The notes below the pieces were generated by a model. It worked only from the letters and a program-made list of their open reading frames with translations, did not search any database and was not told where the DNA came from. A stretch of 64,000 nt of DNA from Phormidium sp. OSCR (GTDB lineage Bacteria > Cyanobacteriota > Cyanobacteriia > Cyanobacteriales > Geitlerinemataceae): contig LJZT01000004.1 of the NCBI GenBank assembly GCA_001314905.1, forward strand, positions 21,966-85,965, given 5' to 3'. How positions within the stretch are numbered: the stretch's first letter is position 1; each line of letters opens with the position of its first letter. Below, piece after piece: positions 8,579 through 17,574 of the stretch. The position numbers and the translations under genes are program-made.

Positions 8579-9493
8579 CTAACAATTTAACTGGGACGCA
8601 CTCGGGAGCAATTTCTGAATTTCCGCCAACACCAGGTCAGGAACAGAACAGGAATTGCCGCGAATCCAGGGGCCGCAGGTCACCTCAAGGACTGGATGCT
8701 CCTGATTGATAACCTCAGATTCCTCCAGGGTACTATGAATCACTGCCACTGGAGTCAAATTACCCCGATCGCGGCAAAATTCATGCCAACGCTCCACCTC
8801 CTCCGGCTTAGAACTAATAATCAAATAATGGGTACAAGCCTCTAAAATCGGTTGTTTCTCCGGTTGCACCATCCCCCCCACATCCACAATTGTTAAGTCT
8901 TTTTGCCGACGTAATGCCAAAATTGCTCCAGAATGGTAAGGAAAAAAATTATCCGTTAACCGCCCCTTATTCGCCGCCTTAAATCGTTCCGGGTCTTCTC
9001 CCGGCGGAAGTTCCAAGGTATAATTTCCCTCCCCGTCCCAATTAGCCCGTTGTAGATAAACATTGGGATTGACTGTTAGTAACGCTTGAAACAAACGATG
9101 GGAAAATACACTTTTACCACTATCCGGGGGACCCACCACCATTAACGCTGGATGAAGCCGATCGCCCCCCTGGCCTAACTCAATAACCTGGCCCACCGCC
9201 ACTCCCTTGCGATGAGTCGCCACCACCACCGCACCCAGACGGGGATCATTGCAGGCCACCCAAGCCGTCGGATGCAGTTCATGAATCAGGTAGCCATAAA
9301 GCCAAATCGGTCCTCGTCCATCGAGAATGACCCCAATCCGAGTATCAATCCCCTGGGGAAGTTCAACAGTCCCCAAATCCTCGGGACTGACAATCTGTTC
9401 CGTCAGCTTAATCCCTAAAACTTGATACTCCACTCCATCGGGGGATTGACCTCGACGGAGGCTGAATTGAATACCACTGGCGGCGGTTGTCAC
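8579..9493 (-). CDS. csx3: Csx3 ring-nuclease-like domain fused to a P-loop ATPase-like domain
   Basis: 304 residues from GTG 9493, chosen because GGGAGG lies 9 bases upstream; an ATG at 9502 directly abuts that site and so is less likely. Residue numbers below count from 9502. Residues 10-110 are Csx3 (Crn3), known to degrade cyclic tetra-adenylate: GYLIHELHPTAWVACNDPRLGAV with His74, His77 and Asp87, then VVATHRKG (His97). Residues 120-300 hold a P-loop GPPDSGKS (124-131) and a Walker-B-like LTIVDVGG (203-210). Csx3-AAA fusions occur in cyanobacteria. As first gene of the operon it would help switch off signalling; the role of the ATPase part is not clear. Confidence 0.85.
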   Translation of the reverse strand: MTTAASGIQFSLRRGQSPDGVEYQVLGIKLTEQIVSPEDLGTVELPQGIDTRIGVILDGRGPIWLYGYLIHELHPTAWVACNDPRLGAVVVATHRKGVAVGQVIELGQGGDRLHPALMVVGPPDSGKSVFSHRLFQALLTVNPNVYLQRANWDGEGNYTLELPPGEDPERFKAANKGRLTDNFFPYHSGAILALRRQKDLTIVDVGGMVQPEKQPILEACTHYLIISSKPEEVERWHEFCRDRGNLTPVAVIHSTLEESEVINQEHPVLEVTCGPWIRGNSCSVPDLVLAEIQKLLPSASQLNC

Positions 9494-9507
9494 GGGACTC
9501 ATCCTCC

Positions 9508-9540
9508 CTAGGTGTTTATCTGTGCTACTCTAACACCCAG
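9508..9540. promoter_or_regulatory. Imperfect palindrome (candidate operator) between csx3 and the WYL-like regulator
   Basis: CTAGGTGTT at 9508-9516 and AACACCCAG at 9532-9540 form an inverted repeat with 8 of 9 positions paired and a 15-base spacer. It lies in the 70-base gap between the divergent csx3 and TIGR03985-type genes and touches the csx3 ribosome binding site. Position and symmetry suggest an operator for the regulator encoded next door; this is inference. Confidence 0.45.
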
Positions 9541-9563
9541 GTTGAATTGGGGTCTTCTAAACT

Positions 9564-11003
9564 ATGGCACAATCGGTCGTCCAAGCGCCCACTCCAGAGG
9601 TATTACAAGGCTTTGCTGCCGGCCAACTGGCCAATCGCCTGCAACGGTCGATCCGACTCTGGCTGTGGGTCGATCGCCTCTACGGAACCGCCCCCAACTG
9701 GTCGATGGACTTACCCAACCCCTTTCGCTATCCCGATGTCCGCGATCGCCTCTTCAGTCCCCGTCACCCCAAAGACGACCACACCGCCGCCGATGCCGTC
9801 AGTCAACAGTGTGGCGATCGCCAGTGTCTCTGTCAGCAAACGGCCCACCGCCTCCTATTTGCTCCTCAATGGGGTCTCTCAGAACCCCGCTGGCGGGACG
9901 AGATCCAATTTCACACCGGACTCAGCCAGAGAGATCTCGACCATATCCTCAACAGTTGTCCCTTCGCCACCGTTCATCGCTCCCTACGAGATGACCTCAA
10001 ACAACTGGCCGAGTTAGGATGGCTCAAGACCCTAGGTTGGGGAAAATTTAAATGTCTATCGCCGGCCAAGTTGCCGCAACGTTCAGCCAACACTTCCGTC
10101 GAGTCCAACCTATTAACATCGCAGCAAATCCGGCAACTGTTGCCTATCCTCGAATCCGTTGCCTTTGTACAACCGAACCTAGAACTGGTCATTCAAACCC
10201 TTTGGGAACATCTCGCCTCCGAGGGGTCACAACAGAGTTCAGATGACCCTCATGTGTTCATCCATCTCGACTATATTCTCCCTCCTGACAGCCAAGATCG
10301 CGTCGATACCTATCAAGAACAACTCGAACAACTCTGGCGACTTCCCTCATCGGGAGTGATTCAGTTTAACTATAGTCTTAGCCAAAGTAAAACCGTCTCC
10401 ATTGTCACCTATCCCGTCTGTCTTCACTATGTCCGGCGGGCTAAATATCTCAGTGCTTATGGTTGTGACCCTCATGGCATCATCAATTGGCACAATTACC
10501 GACTTGATCGCATCGAAAGCGATCGCCTCACTATCCTCCCTTGGGGCGATCCGCAAATCCCCTCTTTCCTCAAACAACTACGACGCAACGGCGAACTCCC
10601 CCAAGCCGATGTGGTGCGTCGAGAACTCGATCGTGCCTGGGGGTTCAACTTTTATCTTCCCCGTTCCTTGCTGTTGATGCGATTTCCCCGTTCCTTTGCC
10701 CAACGCTACGTCGATAACACCCTCCGCCATCCTACCTTCGAGGCGATCGCCTATTCGGATCTAATCCCCTTCATCAGCGAGGCGATCGCCGATTCCAAAC
10801 AGCAGCAAGAGATTCTACAACTGCTGCGCGATCGCTCCCCCGACGATGCCTATTATCGCGGTTGGATTCGTGAAGGAGACATCAATGTTTTGATGCGACT
10901 GCGGGATTGGCGACCCAATGGAGAAGTGATTTTACCCCTCGACCTACGCCGCAAAATGACTCAAGAAGCTCAACAAGAACTCCGACACTATCAACGAACT
11001 TAA
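9564..11003 (+). CDS. TIGR03985-type CRISPR-associated protein, WYL-like regulator
   Basis: 479 residues, ATG at 9564. The length, the cyanobacterial context and the central segment VSIVTYPVCLHYVRRAKYLSAYG followed by WHNYRLDRI (about residues 280-330) fit the TIGR03985 family, which carries a WYL-like ligand-binding fold. The N-terminal 170 residues contain a helix-rich part (TGLSQRDLDHILN... LRDDLKQLAELGWLKTLGWGKFKCL) that looks like a winged-helix DNA-binding module. Such proteins are found next to cyanobacterial type III loci; WYL proteins often act as repressors of cas genes. It is transcribed divergently from csx3-cas10-csm, and its last 4 bases overlap the 3-prime end of hicB. Confidence 0.7.
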   Translation: MAQSVVQAPTPEVLQGFAAGQLANRLQRSIRLWLWVDRLYGTAPNWSMDLPNPFRYPDVRDRLFSPRHPKDDHTAADAVSQQCGDRQCLCQQTAHRLLFAPQWGLSEPRWRDEIQFHTGLSQRDLDHILNSCPFATVHRSLRDDLKQLAELGWLKTLGWGKFKCLSPAKLPQRSANTSVESNLLTSQQIRQLLPILESVAFVQPNLELVIQTLWEHLASEGSQQSSDDPHVFIHLDYILPPDSQDRVDTYQEQLEQLWRLPSSGVIQFNYSLSQSKTVSIVTYPVCLHYVRRAKYLSAYGCDPHGIINWHNYRLDRIESDRLTILPWGDPQIPSFLKQLRRNGELPQADVVRRELDRAWGFNFYLPRSLLLMRFPRSFAQRYVDNTLRHPTFEAIAYSDLIPFISEAIADSKQQQEILQLLRDRSPDDAYYRGWIREGDINVLMRLRDWRPNGEVILPLDLRRKMTQEAQQELRHYQRT

Positions 11004-11218
11004 GAATTGGTCAACCCACTGATGGCAATTTGAGGAGTCGGCAAAGGTTTATCAATCTCATTATAGGCAAAAACTAAATCCTCCAAAACATCTTTTGCAT
11101 TCTTAAGAGCTGCTTCATAGGTATCTCCATGAGTCCTGGCAAACTCACCCCATTCTGGCAAACTTGCAAGATAACAATTGTCTTCCTCAGACCATTGGAT
11201 TAAGATGCTATATTTCAT
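11000..11218 (-). CDS. hicB: HicB-like antitoxin
   Basis: 72 residues with the HicB partial RNase H fold: YSILIQWSEEDNCYLASLPEWGEFARTHGDTYEAAL, the classic inactive RNase H strand-helix arrangement. There is no obvious C-terminal DNA-binding helix-turn-helix, so it belongs to the short HicB type. It starts one base inside the hicA stop (TGATG) with AAGGAG 8 bases upstream, giving tight coupling. Its stop overlaps the end of the convergent WYL-like gene by 4 bases. HicB neutralises HicA and often represses its own promoter. Confidence 0.85.
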   Translation of the reverse strand: MKYSILIQWSEEDNCYLASLPEWGEFARTHGDTYEAALKNAKDVLEDLVFAYNEIDKPLPTPQIAISGLTNS

Positions 11219-11439
11219 CAGGGTTCTCCTTGTTCTAACTCATGGATTTGTTTTATGACCGCCGTAATATCCTTCTCTTGATAAGGTTTAGCATCCTGAC
11301 CATCTCTACCGGAAAGAATAACTGGATTCCGAAGAAGATGATGAATCCAGTAAGAATGACTTCCTTTACCTCGCTTTGGTAATAGGCAGAATCCTGCTTT
11401 CTGTAATTGCCTTTTTAATTCTCTAATCTTCTTAGGCAT
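11218..11439 (-). CDS. hicA: HicA mRNA-interferase toxin
   Basis: 73 residues with the double-stranded-RNA-binding-like fold of HicA: RELKRQLQKAGFCLLPKRGKGSH (catalytic His28) and a C-terminal helix EKDITAVIKQIHELE. HicA cleaves mRNAs when not bound by HicB. The gene is complete, with the toxin-first order usual for hicAB. It lies 90 bases downstream of prfA, at the junction between the ribosomal cluster and the CRISPR locus. Confidence 0.88.
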   Translation of the reverse strand: MPKKIRELKRQLQKAGFCLLPKRGKGSHSYWIHHLLRNPVILSGRDGQDAKPYQEKDITAVIKQIHELEQGEP

Positions 11440-11529
11440 AATCTAGCACTTGACGGTTCACAACCATAGCAGGCATCAAGTGGAGTAGGACAAAAGAAAG
11501 CAAGCAAAACCATAAGCGAGTTTTGACAC

Positions 11530-12639
11530 TTAAACCGACGTCGGCGTATTACTCGCTTCCGCCAAGCGTTCCAAACTCTCCTGCTGATCCTGAGTAATAC
11601 AAGCCTGAACCACTGGCTCAATATCTCCCTCCAACACCGAATCAAGATTGAAGTTTTGACCCAAGCGGTGATCCGTGACCCGAGTATCCTTATAGTTATA
11701 AGTGCGAATCTTCTCCGATCGCGCCCCAGTCCCTACCTGAGAACGACGCATCGAGGTCACAGCCTCTTTCTGTTCCCGTAACTTCATCTCATACAACTTC
11801 GCCCGCAGAATCTGTAAGGCCCGTTCTCGGTTCTGTAACTGCGATCGCTCTTCCGTACAAAAAATGCGAATCCCCGTCGGCTTGTGGAACAAATCCACCG
11901 CCGTCTCGACCTTGTTCACATTCTGTCCCCCAGCACCGCCAGAACGGGCCGTGGACATCTCAATGTCCTTGGGATCAATCTTAATCTCCACATCATCCAC
12001 TTCCGGCATCACCGCCACCGTCGCCGTGGAGGTATGCACCCGTCCCCCAGCTTCCGTCGCCGGAACCCGTTGCACCCGGTGAACCCCAGCCTCAAACTTG
12101 AGCTTACTGTAAACGGAGTCCCCTTTAATCTCTAAAATCGCCTCCTTAAAGCCTCCCATATCCGCCGGAGACTCACTCAATAACGCCACTTTCCAGCGTT
12201 GGCCTTCCGCATAGCGCGAATAAATCCGCACCAAATCCCCCGCCCAAATCCCGGCTTCATCGCCGCCGGTTCCGGCCCGAATCTCCAACATGATGTTCTT
12301 ATCATCATTGGGATCTCTCGGCAGTAACAACACCTTGAGGCGCTCTTCAAGGCGCTGGAGTTCGGCTTGCAACTCCTCAACTTCCATGACCGCCATCTCT
12401 CGCATTTCGGGATCGCCCCCGGAATCCTTCACCACCTGTTCGGCTCCCTTGAGTTCCTGCGTCAACTGCTGCCATTTCTCGTAGGTTAGCACCGTCTCTT
12501 CTAGGGAGGCGCGGGCTTTGGCGACTTTCTGAAACTCATCGGGGTCTCTGGCCACATCAGGATCGGCCATCCGTTTCGTTAATTCCTGAAACGTTTGTTG
12601 AACGGATTTGAGTTTGTCTAATAAATACTGTTCAGCCAT
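11530..12639 (-). CDS. prfA: Peptide chain release factor 1
   Basis: 369 residues. RF1 reads UAA and UAG and releases the finished protein from the ribosome. The hydrolysis motif GGQ is at 237-239 ([11 protein letters not shown]) and the stop-codon reading tripeptide P-A-T is at 193-195 (RVPATEAGG), as expected for RF1 rather than RF2. It is the last gene of the leftward ribosomal cluster, 144 bases after rpmE; that gap holds two HIP1 sites nearly in tandem and no gene. Near its stop, AAGCGAGT (11514-11521) pairs with ACTCGCTT (11551-11558) around CCGACGTCGG, a possible weak terminator. Confidence 0.97.
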   Translation of the reverse strand: MAEQYLLDKLKSVQQTFQELTKRMADPDVARDPDEFQKVAKARASLEETVLTYEKWQQLTQELKGAEQVVKDSGGDPEMREMAVMEVEELQAELQRLEERLKVLLLPRDPNDDKNIMLEIRAGTGGDEAGIWAGDLVRIYSRYAEGQRWKVALLSESPADMGGFKEAILEIKGDSVYSKLKFEAGVHRVQRVPATEAGGRVHTSTATVAVMPEVDDVEIKIDPKDIEMSTARSGGAGGQNVNKVETAVDLFHKPTGIRIFCTEERSQLQNRERALQILRAKLYEMKLREQKEAVTSMRRSQVGTGARSEKIRTYNYKDTRVTDHRLGQNFNLDSVLEGDIEPVVQACITQDQQESLERLAEASNTPTSV

Positions 12640-12783
12640 AATGCCCTTGGATGCTCTCTCGAAATGTGACGCGCAACAGATGACGGAGTTGGGGGTGCGC
12701 CATTGGATAAAAAAAGAGGGCGGCGATCGCGGCGATCGCGAACTGTGTACCGAACCGCAATCGCGCCCAACAATAGGAGCTGG

Positions 12784-13020
12784 CTAAGACTGAGAATCGC
12801 TCTCGTCACGAGTATCGGTCATACCATACTTGCGCAAGAAGCGCTCAACCCGTCCTTCTGTGTCAATAATCTTCTGATTTCCGGTGTAAAACGGGTGATT
12901 CCCAGACCAAACATCGACATGGATTTCCGGTTGAGTTGCACCAACGGTCATGACTAACTCACCGTTACAATACACCTTGGCATCAGGATACCAATCGGGG
13001 TGAATTCCTTCTTTGGGCAT
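12784..13020 (-). CDS. rpmE: Ribosomal protein L31 (zinc-free form)
   Basis: 78 residues from the ATG at 13020, preceded by GAGAG; an in-frame Met at 13056 is not the usual start. The protein begins MPKEGIHPDWYPDAKVYCNG and contains HVDVWSGNHPFYTGNQK, clear L31 signatures. Only one Cys is present: the positions that form the zinc site in C+ L31 are replaced, for example by Trp in VDVWSG, so this is the zinc-independent type. It follows rpsI by 147 bases. Confidence 0.95.
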   Translation of the reverse strand: MPKEGIHPDWYPDAKVYCNGELVMTVGATQPEIHVDVWSGNHPFYTGNQKIIDTEGRVERFLRKYGMTDTRDESDSQS

Positions 13021-13167
13021 GATGTAAACTCTCTCTTGAATGCTGTGATTGAACAAAAACGACGGCGGTATCGCGATTATCGGCTAGGGAGTCCCTGCCA
13101 TTTTAACGCGAATTCCCCTCCGTCCGTCAGCGACGTGACCTTGACGAAGGAGAACCCAAACCCGCTC

Positions 13168-13575
13168 TTAACGTTTGGAGTATTGAGGCGCTTTACGAGC
13201 TTTGCGCAAGCCGTATTTCTTCCGCTCTTTGGCGCGGGGGTCACGGGTGAGATAGCCCTCAATCTTGAGGGGTTGACGGTTATCGGGGTCAAGTTTGCAC
13301 AAGGCCCGAGCCACCCCGAGACGAATGGCATCGGCTTGTCCAGTTAAGCCACCGCCCTGAACCGTCACCAGGATATCGTATTCATTTTCCAAGCCCAAGG
13401 TTTCTAAAGGAGCCTTCGCACTGGAAATATAGGTGGGGTTGAACTGTAAATAGAGATCGCCGGGTTTCTTATTGACAACGAGTTGGCCATCTCCAGGGAC
13501 GAGACGAACTCGGGCAACGGCTTCTTTGCGTCGTCCGGTTCCCCAATATACAACGCGGTTTTGGTCAGTTTCCAT
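13168..13575 (-). CDS. rpsI: Ribosomal protein S9
   Basis: 135 residues. Family marks are [15 protein letters not shown] near the N-terminus, [19 protein letters not shown] and the basic C-terminal tail [11 protein letters not shown], which reaches the tRNA in the P site of the small subunit. Its start overlaps the rplM stop by one base; the rplM-rpsI pair is conserved in bacteria and here closes the alpha-operon-like segment. Confidence 0.97.
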   Translation of the reverse strand: METDQNRVVYWGTGRRKEAVARVRLVPGDGQLVVNKKPGDLYLQFNPTYISSAKAPLETLGLENEYDILVTVQGGGLTGQADAIRLGVARALCKLDPDNRQPLKIEGYLTRDPRAKERKKYGLRKARKAPQYSKR

Positions 13576-14030
13576 TAGTTCTCTCCAGTATTGGTGTCAA
13601 TGACGAGGGTTTGAGGCTGTTGAGCTTCATGGGGATGGTTGGGTCCCCGATAGACTTTGAGTTTGGTAAACAGTTGCCGACCGAGGGCTTGTTTGGGCAA
13701 CATCCCTTTAACGGCTTTCTCAATAATTCGCTCAGGAAGGCGAGCCTGTAGTTTGGCGAAGGTTTCGACCTTCATCCCACCGGGGCGACCGGAATGGCGG
13801 CGATAGAGCTTCTGGGAGCTTTTTTTACCGGTGACGGCGACTTTTTCGGCATTAATAATAATGACGAAATCGCCGACATCCATGTGGGGGGTGTAATTGG
13901 CTTTGTTTTTGCCCCGTAGGATTTGAGCCACTTCACTGGCGAGTCGACCGAGGCGTTGGTTGGTCGCGTCAATGACATACCATTGGCGATCGAGCGAGTC
14001 AACAGGTGGGATATGGGTTTTTGCAGTCAT
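13575..14030 (-). CDS. rplM: Ribosomal protein L13
   Basis: 151 residues, starting [40 protein letters not shown] in outline, with the L13 motifs [20 protein letters not shown] and [14 protein letters not shown]13 is an early-assembling large-subunit protein. It is 17 bases downstream of truA and overlaps rpsI by one base, so the two are translationally coupled. Confidence 0.97.
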   Translation of the reverse strand: MTAKTHIPPVDSLDRQWYVIDATNQRLGRLASEVAQILRGKNKANYTPHMDVGDFVIIINAEKVAVTGKKSSQKLYRRHSGRPGGMKVETFAKLQARLPERIIEKAVKGMLPKQALGRQLFTKLKVYRGPNHPHEAQQPQTLVIDTNTGEN

Positions 14031-14047
14031 AATCTAATGATCTGGAT

Positions 14048-14893
14048 CTAATGATCCGGCGTGATGGATAAGGGGTCAAATAGGAAGTGAGGCATGGCCT
14101 GCGATCGCGCCTCCGGGGGGAACGGACTCTGGGGATAGCCCACATCTAAGAGGCAGAGTCCCTTGGCGGGGGCGGCATACTTCACGGCTTCCCGTCGTTC
14201 GTGTTTCCAGATATTCTGGAATTCGTCGAGCGATCGCCGTCCCGTTGCCACTTGCACCAACATCCCCACCAGTAAGCGCATCATGCCATAGAGAAAGCCA
14301 CTGGCTTGGACTTCTAGGCAGACCACGGGTCCTCGTCGCTGGCACAAAACCTCTTGCACATCCACCCAAGAGTGGGGACGAGACGACCCAGCGCGACGAA
14401 AGGCCGAGAGATGGTGACGACCCAGGAGGGGAGTTAAGGCGGCCCGAATCCGCTGTTCATCAATGGGTTCGTGATAGTAATGCCAGACAAACGGCTCGAT
14501 AAACAGGTTAGGACGGGCTGCCGTGTATAACAGATACCGATAACGTCGCCAAGTGGCTGAAAAGCGGGCGTGCCAGTCAAAACTGACCGGGGCAGAGGCG
14601 CGAATAAGAATCCCTTCTGGGAGGCTGTTATTGAGCACCACGGCCCATTTATGGGCGGGAATGGGACTGTTTAAGTCCACATGGACAACTTGGGCGGCGG
14701 CGTGAACCCCAGTATCCGTGCGGCCGGCGGCGTGGATGGTAACCGGATAGCCTAAGACCTTGGCGATCGCCGTTTCCACTTCTTCCTGAACCGTCCGATG
14801 ATGGGGTTGTCGTTGCCAACCGTAGAAGGGATGACCGAGGTATTGCACCACTAAGGCTACCCGCTGGGTTGGCATTGGCACGCGATCGCCCAT
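14048..14893 (-). CDS. truA: tRNA pseudouridine synthase A
   Basis: 281 residues from ATG 14893 (a second in-frame ATG at 14875 gives MPTQRVALVVQYLG, the more usual N-terminus). TruA converts uridines 38-40 of the tRNA anticodon arm to pseudouridine. The catalytic Asp lies in AAGRTDTGVHAAAQV; YRYLLY and GFLYGMMRLLVG are further family motifs. The gene is 3 bases after rplQ, inside the ribosomal cluster, as in other cyanobacteria. Confidence 0.95.
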   Translation of the reverse strand: MGDRVPMPTQRVALVVQYLGHPFYGWQRQPHHRTVQEEVETAIAKVLGYPVTIHAAGRTDTGVHAAAQVVHVDLNSPIPAHKWAVVLNNSLPEGILIRASAPVSFDWHARFSATWRRYRYLLYTAARPNLFIEPFVWHYYHEPIDEQRIRAALTPLLGRHHLSAFRRAGSSRPHSWVDVQEVLCQRRGPVVCLEVQASGFLYGMMRLLVGMLVQVATGRRSLDEFQNIWKHERREAVKYAAPAKGLCLLDVGYPQSPFPPEARSQAMPHFLFDPLSITPDH

Positions 14894-14896
14894 GAA

Positions 14897-15247
14897 TTAG
14901 ACCAGTTCGATAATTGCCATATCTGCATTATCACCGCGCCGACTCACAGTGCGCAGAATGCGGGTATAGCCGCCATTGCGATTCCCATAGCGTTCATTGA
15001 CCCCAGCAAAGAGGGCATGAACCAATTGGGGATCGTAGAGATACCCGAGGGCTCGACGGCGAGCGGCCAGAGTTCCTTCTTTGGCCAAAGTAATCATCTG
15101 TTCGGTTTGGGAACGAACGGCTTTGGCCCGGGTTTTGGTGGTGGTAATCCGCCCATGGCGGATCAACTCAGTAGTCAGCGATCGCAATAGGGCTTTACGC
15201 TGATCGGCAGGTTTGCCGAGTTGAGGGACACGACAAGAGTGACGCAT
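14897..15247 (-). CDS. rplQ: Ribosomal protein L17
   Basis: 116 residues, starting [24 protein letters not shown], with [18 protein letters not shown] and MITLAKEG typical of L17. It follows rpoA by 39 bases, the standard bacterial rpoA-rplQ pair. Confidence 0.97.
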   Translation of the reverse strand: MRHSCRVPQLGKPADQRKALLRSLTTELIRHGRITTTKTRAKAVRSQTEQMITLAKEGTLAARRRALGYLYDPQLVHALFAGVNERYGNRNGGYTRILRTVSRRGDNADMAIIELV

Positions 15248-15286
15248 AATACTTTGAGCTAACTTTGAGCTAAACGACGGCGAAAC

Positions 15287-16228
15287 TTAGGCTTTGGCCT
15301 TTTCTTGAGGCAGGGTAATCCCCAAGCGTTGTTGAAGTGCATCGATGACTTCTTCAGCCGATTTTTGACCAAAGTTCTTAATTTCTAAGAGATCTTCTTG
15401 GGAGTAATCCAACAAATCGGCCACGGAGTTGATCTGAGCCCGTTTGAGACAGTTATACGCCCGAACTGACAGTTGCAATTCCTCAATGGGAATTTGGCTG
15501 GTGGGGTCTTCGTCGGGGGTGTAATCGTCTTTGAGAGATTCGAGGGTAATATCTTGCAGAGGCGTAAACAACTCTACCAAGATCCCGGCCGCTTGACTGA
15601 GGGCTTCCTGGGGGGAAATACTCCCATTGGTCCAAATTTCCAAGATCAGCCGATCTTTATCGAGGGAGCCACCAATACGCGCATCTTCTACAGTGTAGTT
15701 AACTTTGCGCACCGGCATGAACACGGCGTCGATTTGCAGAAAATCGAGGGAACCGCCTTCATCTCGGCTGCGATCGACAGAGCGGTAGCCGGTTCCGGTT
15801 TCAATTTTGAACTCCATCTCCAGGGTCGCCCCTTCAGCCAGGGTGGCGATGTACTGGCTGGCTGAGGTGGGTTCGACCTCAGAGGGGAGATCAAAATGCT
15901 CCGCACGGACCATCGCTGGCCCTTGAACCATCAAACGGCCAATGTGGGGCTGACCCCCGTGGTTTTTTAGGACCACCTCTTTCATGTTGAGTAAGATTTC
16001 CAGGACATCCTCACGAACCCCTGGAATCGTTGCGAACTCATGGTTAACCCCAGCAATGCGGACCGCCGTAATGGCGGTTCCTTCAATGTTGGCTAACAGG
16101 ACTCGCCGTAGGGCATTCCCCACGGTGGTTCCTTGTCCCCGTTCTAGGGCTTCGACCGTGAACTTCCCATATTGTCCTTGGTCTTTTTCAGTGTTACTTT
16201 CAACACATTCAATTTGAAACTGCGCCAC
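15287..16228 (-). CDS. rpoA: RNA polymerase alpha subunit
   Basis: 313 residues from GTG 16228, which has GGAGGTCAC six bases upstream and gives the cyanobacterial N-terminus (M)AQFQIECVES; a start at 16258 would add ten atypical residues. The N-terminal assembly domain shows GQGTTVGNALRRVLL, and the C-terminal DNA-binding domain shows LSVRAYNCLKRAQINSVADL and IKNFGQKSAEEV, with two helix-hairpin-helix elements. Alpha dimerises to seed core RNA polymerase and contacts activators. Flanked by rpsK and rplQ. Confidence 0.97.
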   Translation of the reverse strand: MAQFQIECVESNTEKDQGQYGKFTVEALERGQGTTVGNALRRVLLANIEGTAITAVRIAGVNHEFATIPGVREDVLEILLNMKEVVLKNHGGQPHIGRLMVQGPAMVRAEHFDLPSEVEPTSASQYIATLAEGATLEMEFKIETGTGYRSVDRSRDEGGSLDFLQIDAVFMPVRKVNYTVEDARIGGSLDKDRLILEIWTNGSISPQEALSQAAGILVELFTPLQDITLESLKDDYTPDEDPTSQIPIEELQLSVRAYNCLKRAQINSVADLLDYSQEDLLEIKNFGQKSAEEVIDALQQRLGITLPQEKAKA

Positions 16229-16304
16229 GGCGTGACCTCCCGAATACTGATTCCCCATTTGAAGCTTGGTGCATGTTGAGACAGGGTCTGCTCGATGCTC
16301 ACGG

Positions 16305-16697
16305 TTAGACCCGTCGCCGTTTGGGGGGACGACAGCCGTTATGTGGAATGGGGGTGATATCGCGAATCAGGGTAATTTCTAAACCCGCCCCTTGTAAAGC
16401 ACGGATGGCCGTTTCACGACCGGCACCGGGGCCGTTAACCATGACTTCAATTTGACGCATTCCTTGGTCACCGGCGCGACGAGCGGCACTTTCGGCAGCG
16501 GTTTGGGCGGCGTAAGGGGTGCCTTTTTTGGCCCCTTTGAAGCCACTGGAGCCAGCCGAGGCCCAAGAAATGACTTCACCGCGAGCGTCGGTGATGGTGA
16601 CAATGGTGTTGTTAAAGGTTGATTGAATGTAGGCAACGCCGTTGGGGACGTTACGTTTTTGCTTCCGTGGACCGGATTTTTTGGGTTGTCTGGCCAT
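16305..16697 (-). CDS. rpsK: Ribosomal protein S11
   Basis: 130 residues with [37 protein letters not shown] and the conserved C-terminus [19 protein letters not shown]11 lies at the platform of the small subunit near the mRNA exit site. Located between rpsM and rpoA in the classic alpha-operon order. Confidence 0.97.
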   Translation of the reverse strand: MARQPKKSGPRKQKRNVPNGVAYIQSTFNNTIVTITDARGEVISWASAGSSGFKGAKKGTPYAAQTAAESAARRAGDQGMRQIEVMVNGPGAGRETAIRALQGAGLEITLIRDITPIPHNGCRPPKRRRV

Positions 16698-16815
16698 AGT
16701 TAGGTTGTGGTTAGGAGTTAGGTTCGCGGTGGGTTGGCGACAAGAGCCGAAGCAGAGTCAGGACTCTCCTAGGGAGAGGGGACTCCAACGAGGGGTATTG
16801 GGACTTGCATCGGAC

Positions 16816-17199
16816 TTATTTTTTCAGACCGGGTTTTTTCTTACCGGCAACGGTGCGACGGGTGCCGCGACGGGTTCGGCCGTTGGTGCGAGTGCGTTGT
16901 CCCCGCACGGGGAGTCCCATCCGGTGACGACGACCGCGATAACAGCCGATATCGACGAGTCGTTTGACGTTCATCGTTTCCCAACGACGTAAATCCCCTT
17001 CGATTTGGTAGGTGGCTTCGATATGTTGCCGTAGGCTGGCAACATCACTATCGCTGAGGTCTTTAACGCGGGTGTCGGGATTGACACCGGTTGCCTCTAG
17101 GATCGCTTGCGATCGCTTTAGGCCAATGCCGTAAATATAGGTCAGTCCAATTTCAATGCGTTTGTCGCGGGGGAGGTCAACTCCAGCAATCCGTGCCAT
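16816..17199 (-). CDS. rpsM: Ribosomal protein S13
   Basis: 127 residues starting [26 protein letters not shown], with the basic C-terminal part [20 protein letters not shown] that contacts the P-site tRNA and bridges to the large subunit. Lies between rpmJ and rpsK. Confidence 0.97.
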   Translation of the reverse strand: MARIAGVDLPRDKRIEIGLTYIYGIGLKRSQAILEATGVNPDTRVKDLSDSDVASLRQHIEATYQIEGDLRRWETMNVKRLVDIGCYRGRRHRMGLPVRGQRTRTNGRTRRGTRRTVAGKKKPGLKK

Positions 17200-17325
17200 G
17201 TTTCTTCCTTATGATGAAATTCAGTGGTGTTACCTGGGTGGGGGCCATTCTCACCCATGCCGCCCTCTTGATGATTCTTGCTTTGGTATGATGGGGGGAG
17301 ACTTGGTGGAGCCAGCTCAGGACCA

Positions 17326-17439
17326 TTAGCCCTGACGTTGTTTGTGTTTAGGATTTGTGCAAATAACCATAACGCGTCCGCGTCGTCGGATCACGCGACA
17401 CTTTTCGCACATTTTGCGGACTGATGCTCGAACTTTCAT
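17326..17439 (-). CDS. rpmJ: Ribosomal protein L36
   Basis: A 37-residue gene read from ATG 17439 to TAA 17326-17328. The product begins [20 protein letters not shown] and ends [10 protein letters not shown]. The zinc ligands Cys11, Cys14, Cys27 and His32 are all present, so this is the zinc-binding L36, in contrast to the zinc-free L31 of this genome. It sits between infA and rpsM, its normal place. Confidence 0.96.
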   Translation of the reverse strand: MKVRASVRKMCEKCRVIRRRGRVMVICTNPKHKQRQG

Positions 17440-17574
17440 GACTTCGGTTGCAATACTTACAAACTTGATATTATAACTGATTTTCAGTTTTCGCGACAGG
17501 GAAACCCACTCCTGACGGAGTCGTTTGTGAGGCGAAGCTGAGTTAGGGATGAGTCCCCAAGGACGGCGAAACGG

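Noticed and set aside
9487..10017. Open frames overlapping the start of the WYL-like gene
   Set aside because: They are in other frames of the same DNA, rich in Ser/Pro/Arg as expected of shifted reading, while the 479-residue frame has coherent domains.
12618..12809. Small open frame between rpmE and prfA
   Set aside because: It overlaps prfA and rpmE, reads through HIP1 repeats and has no protein-like features.
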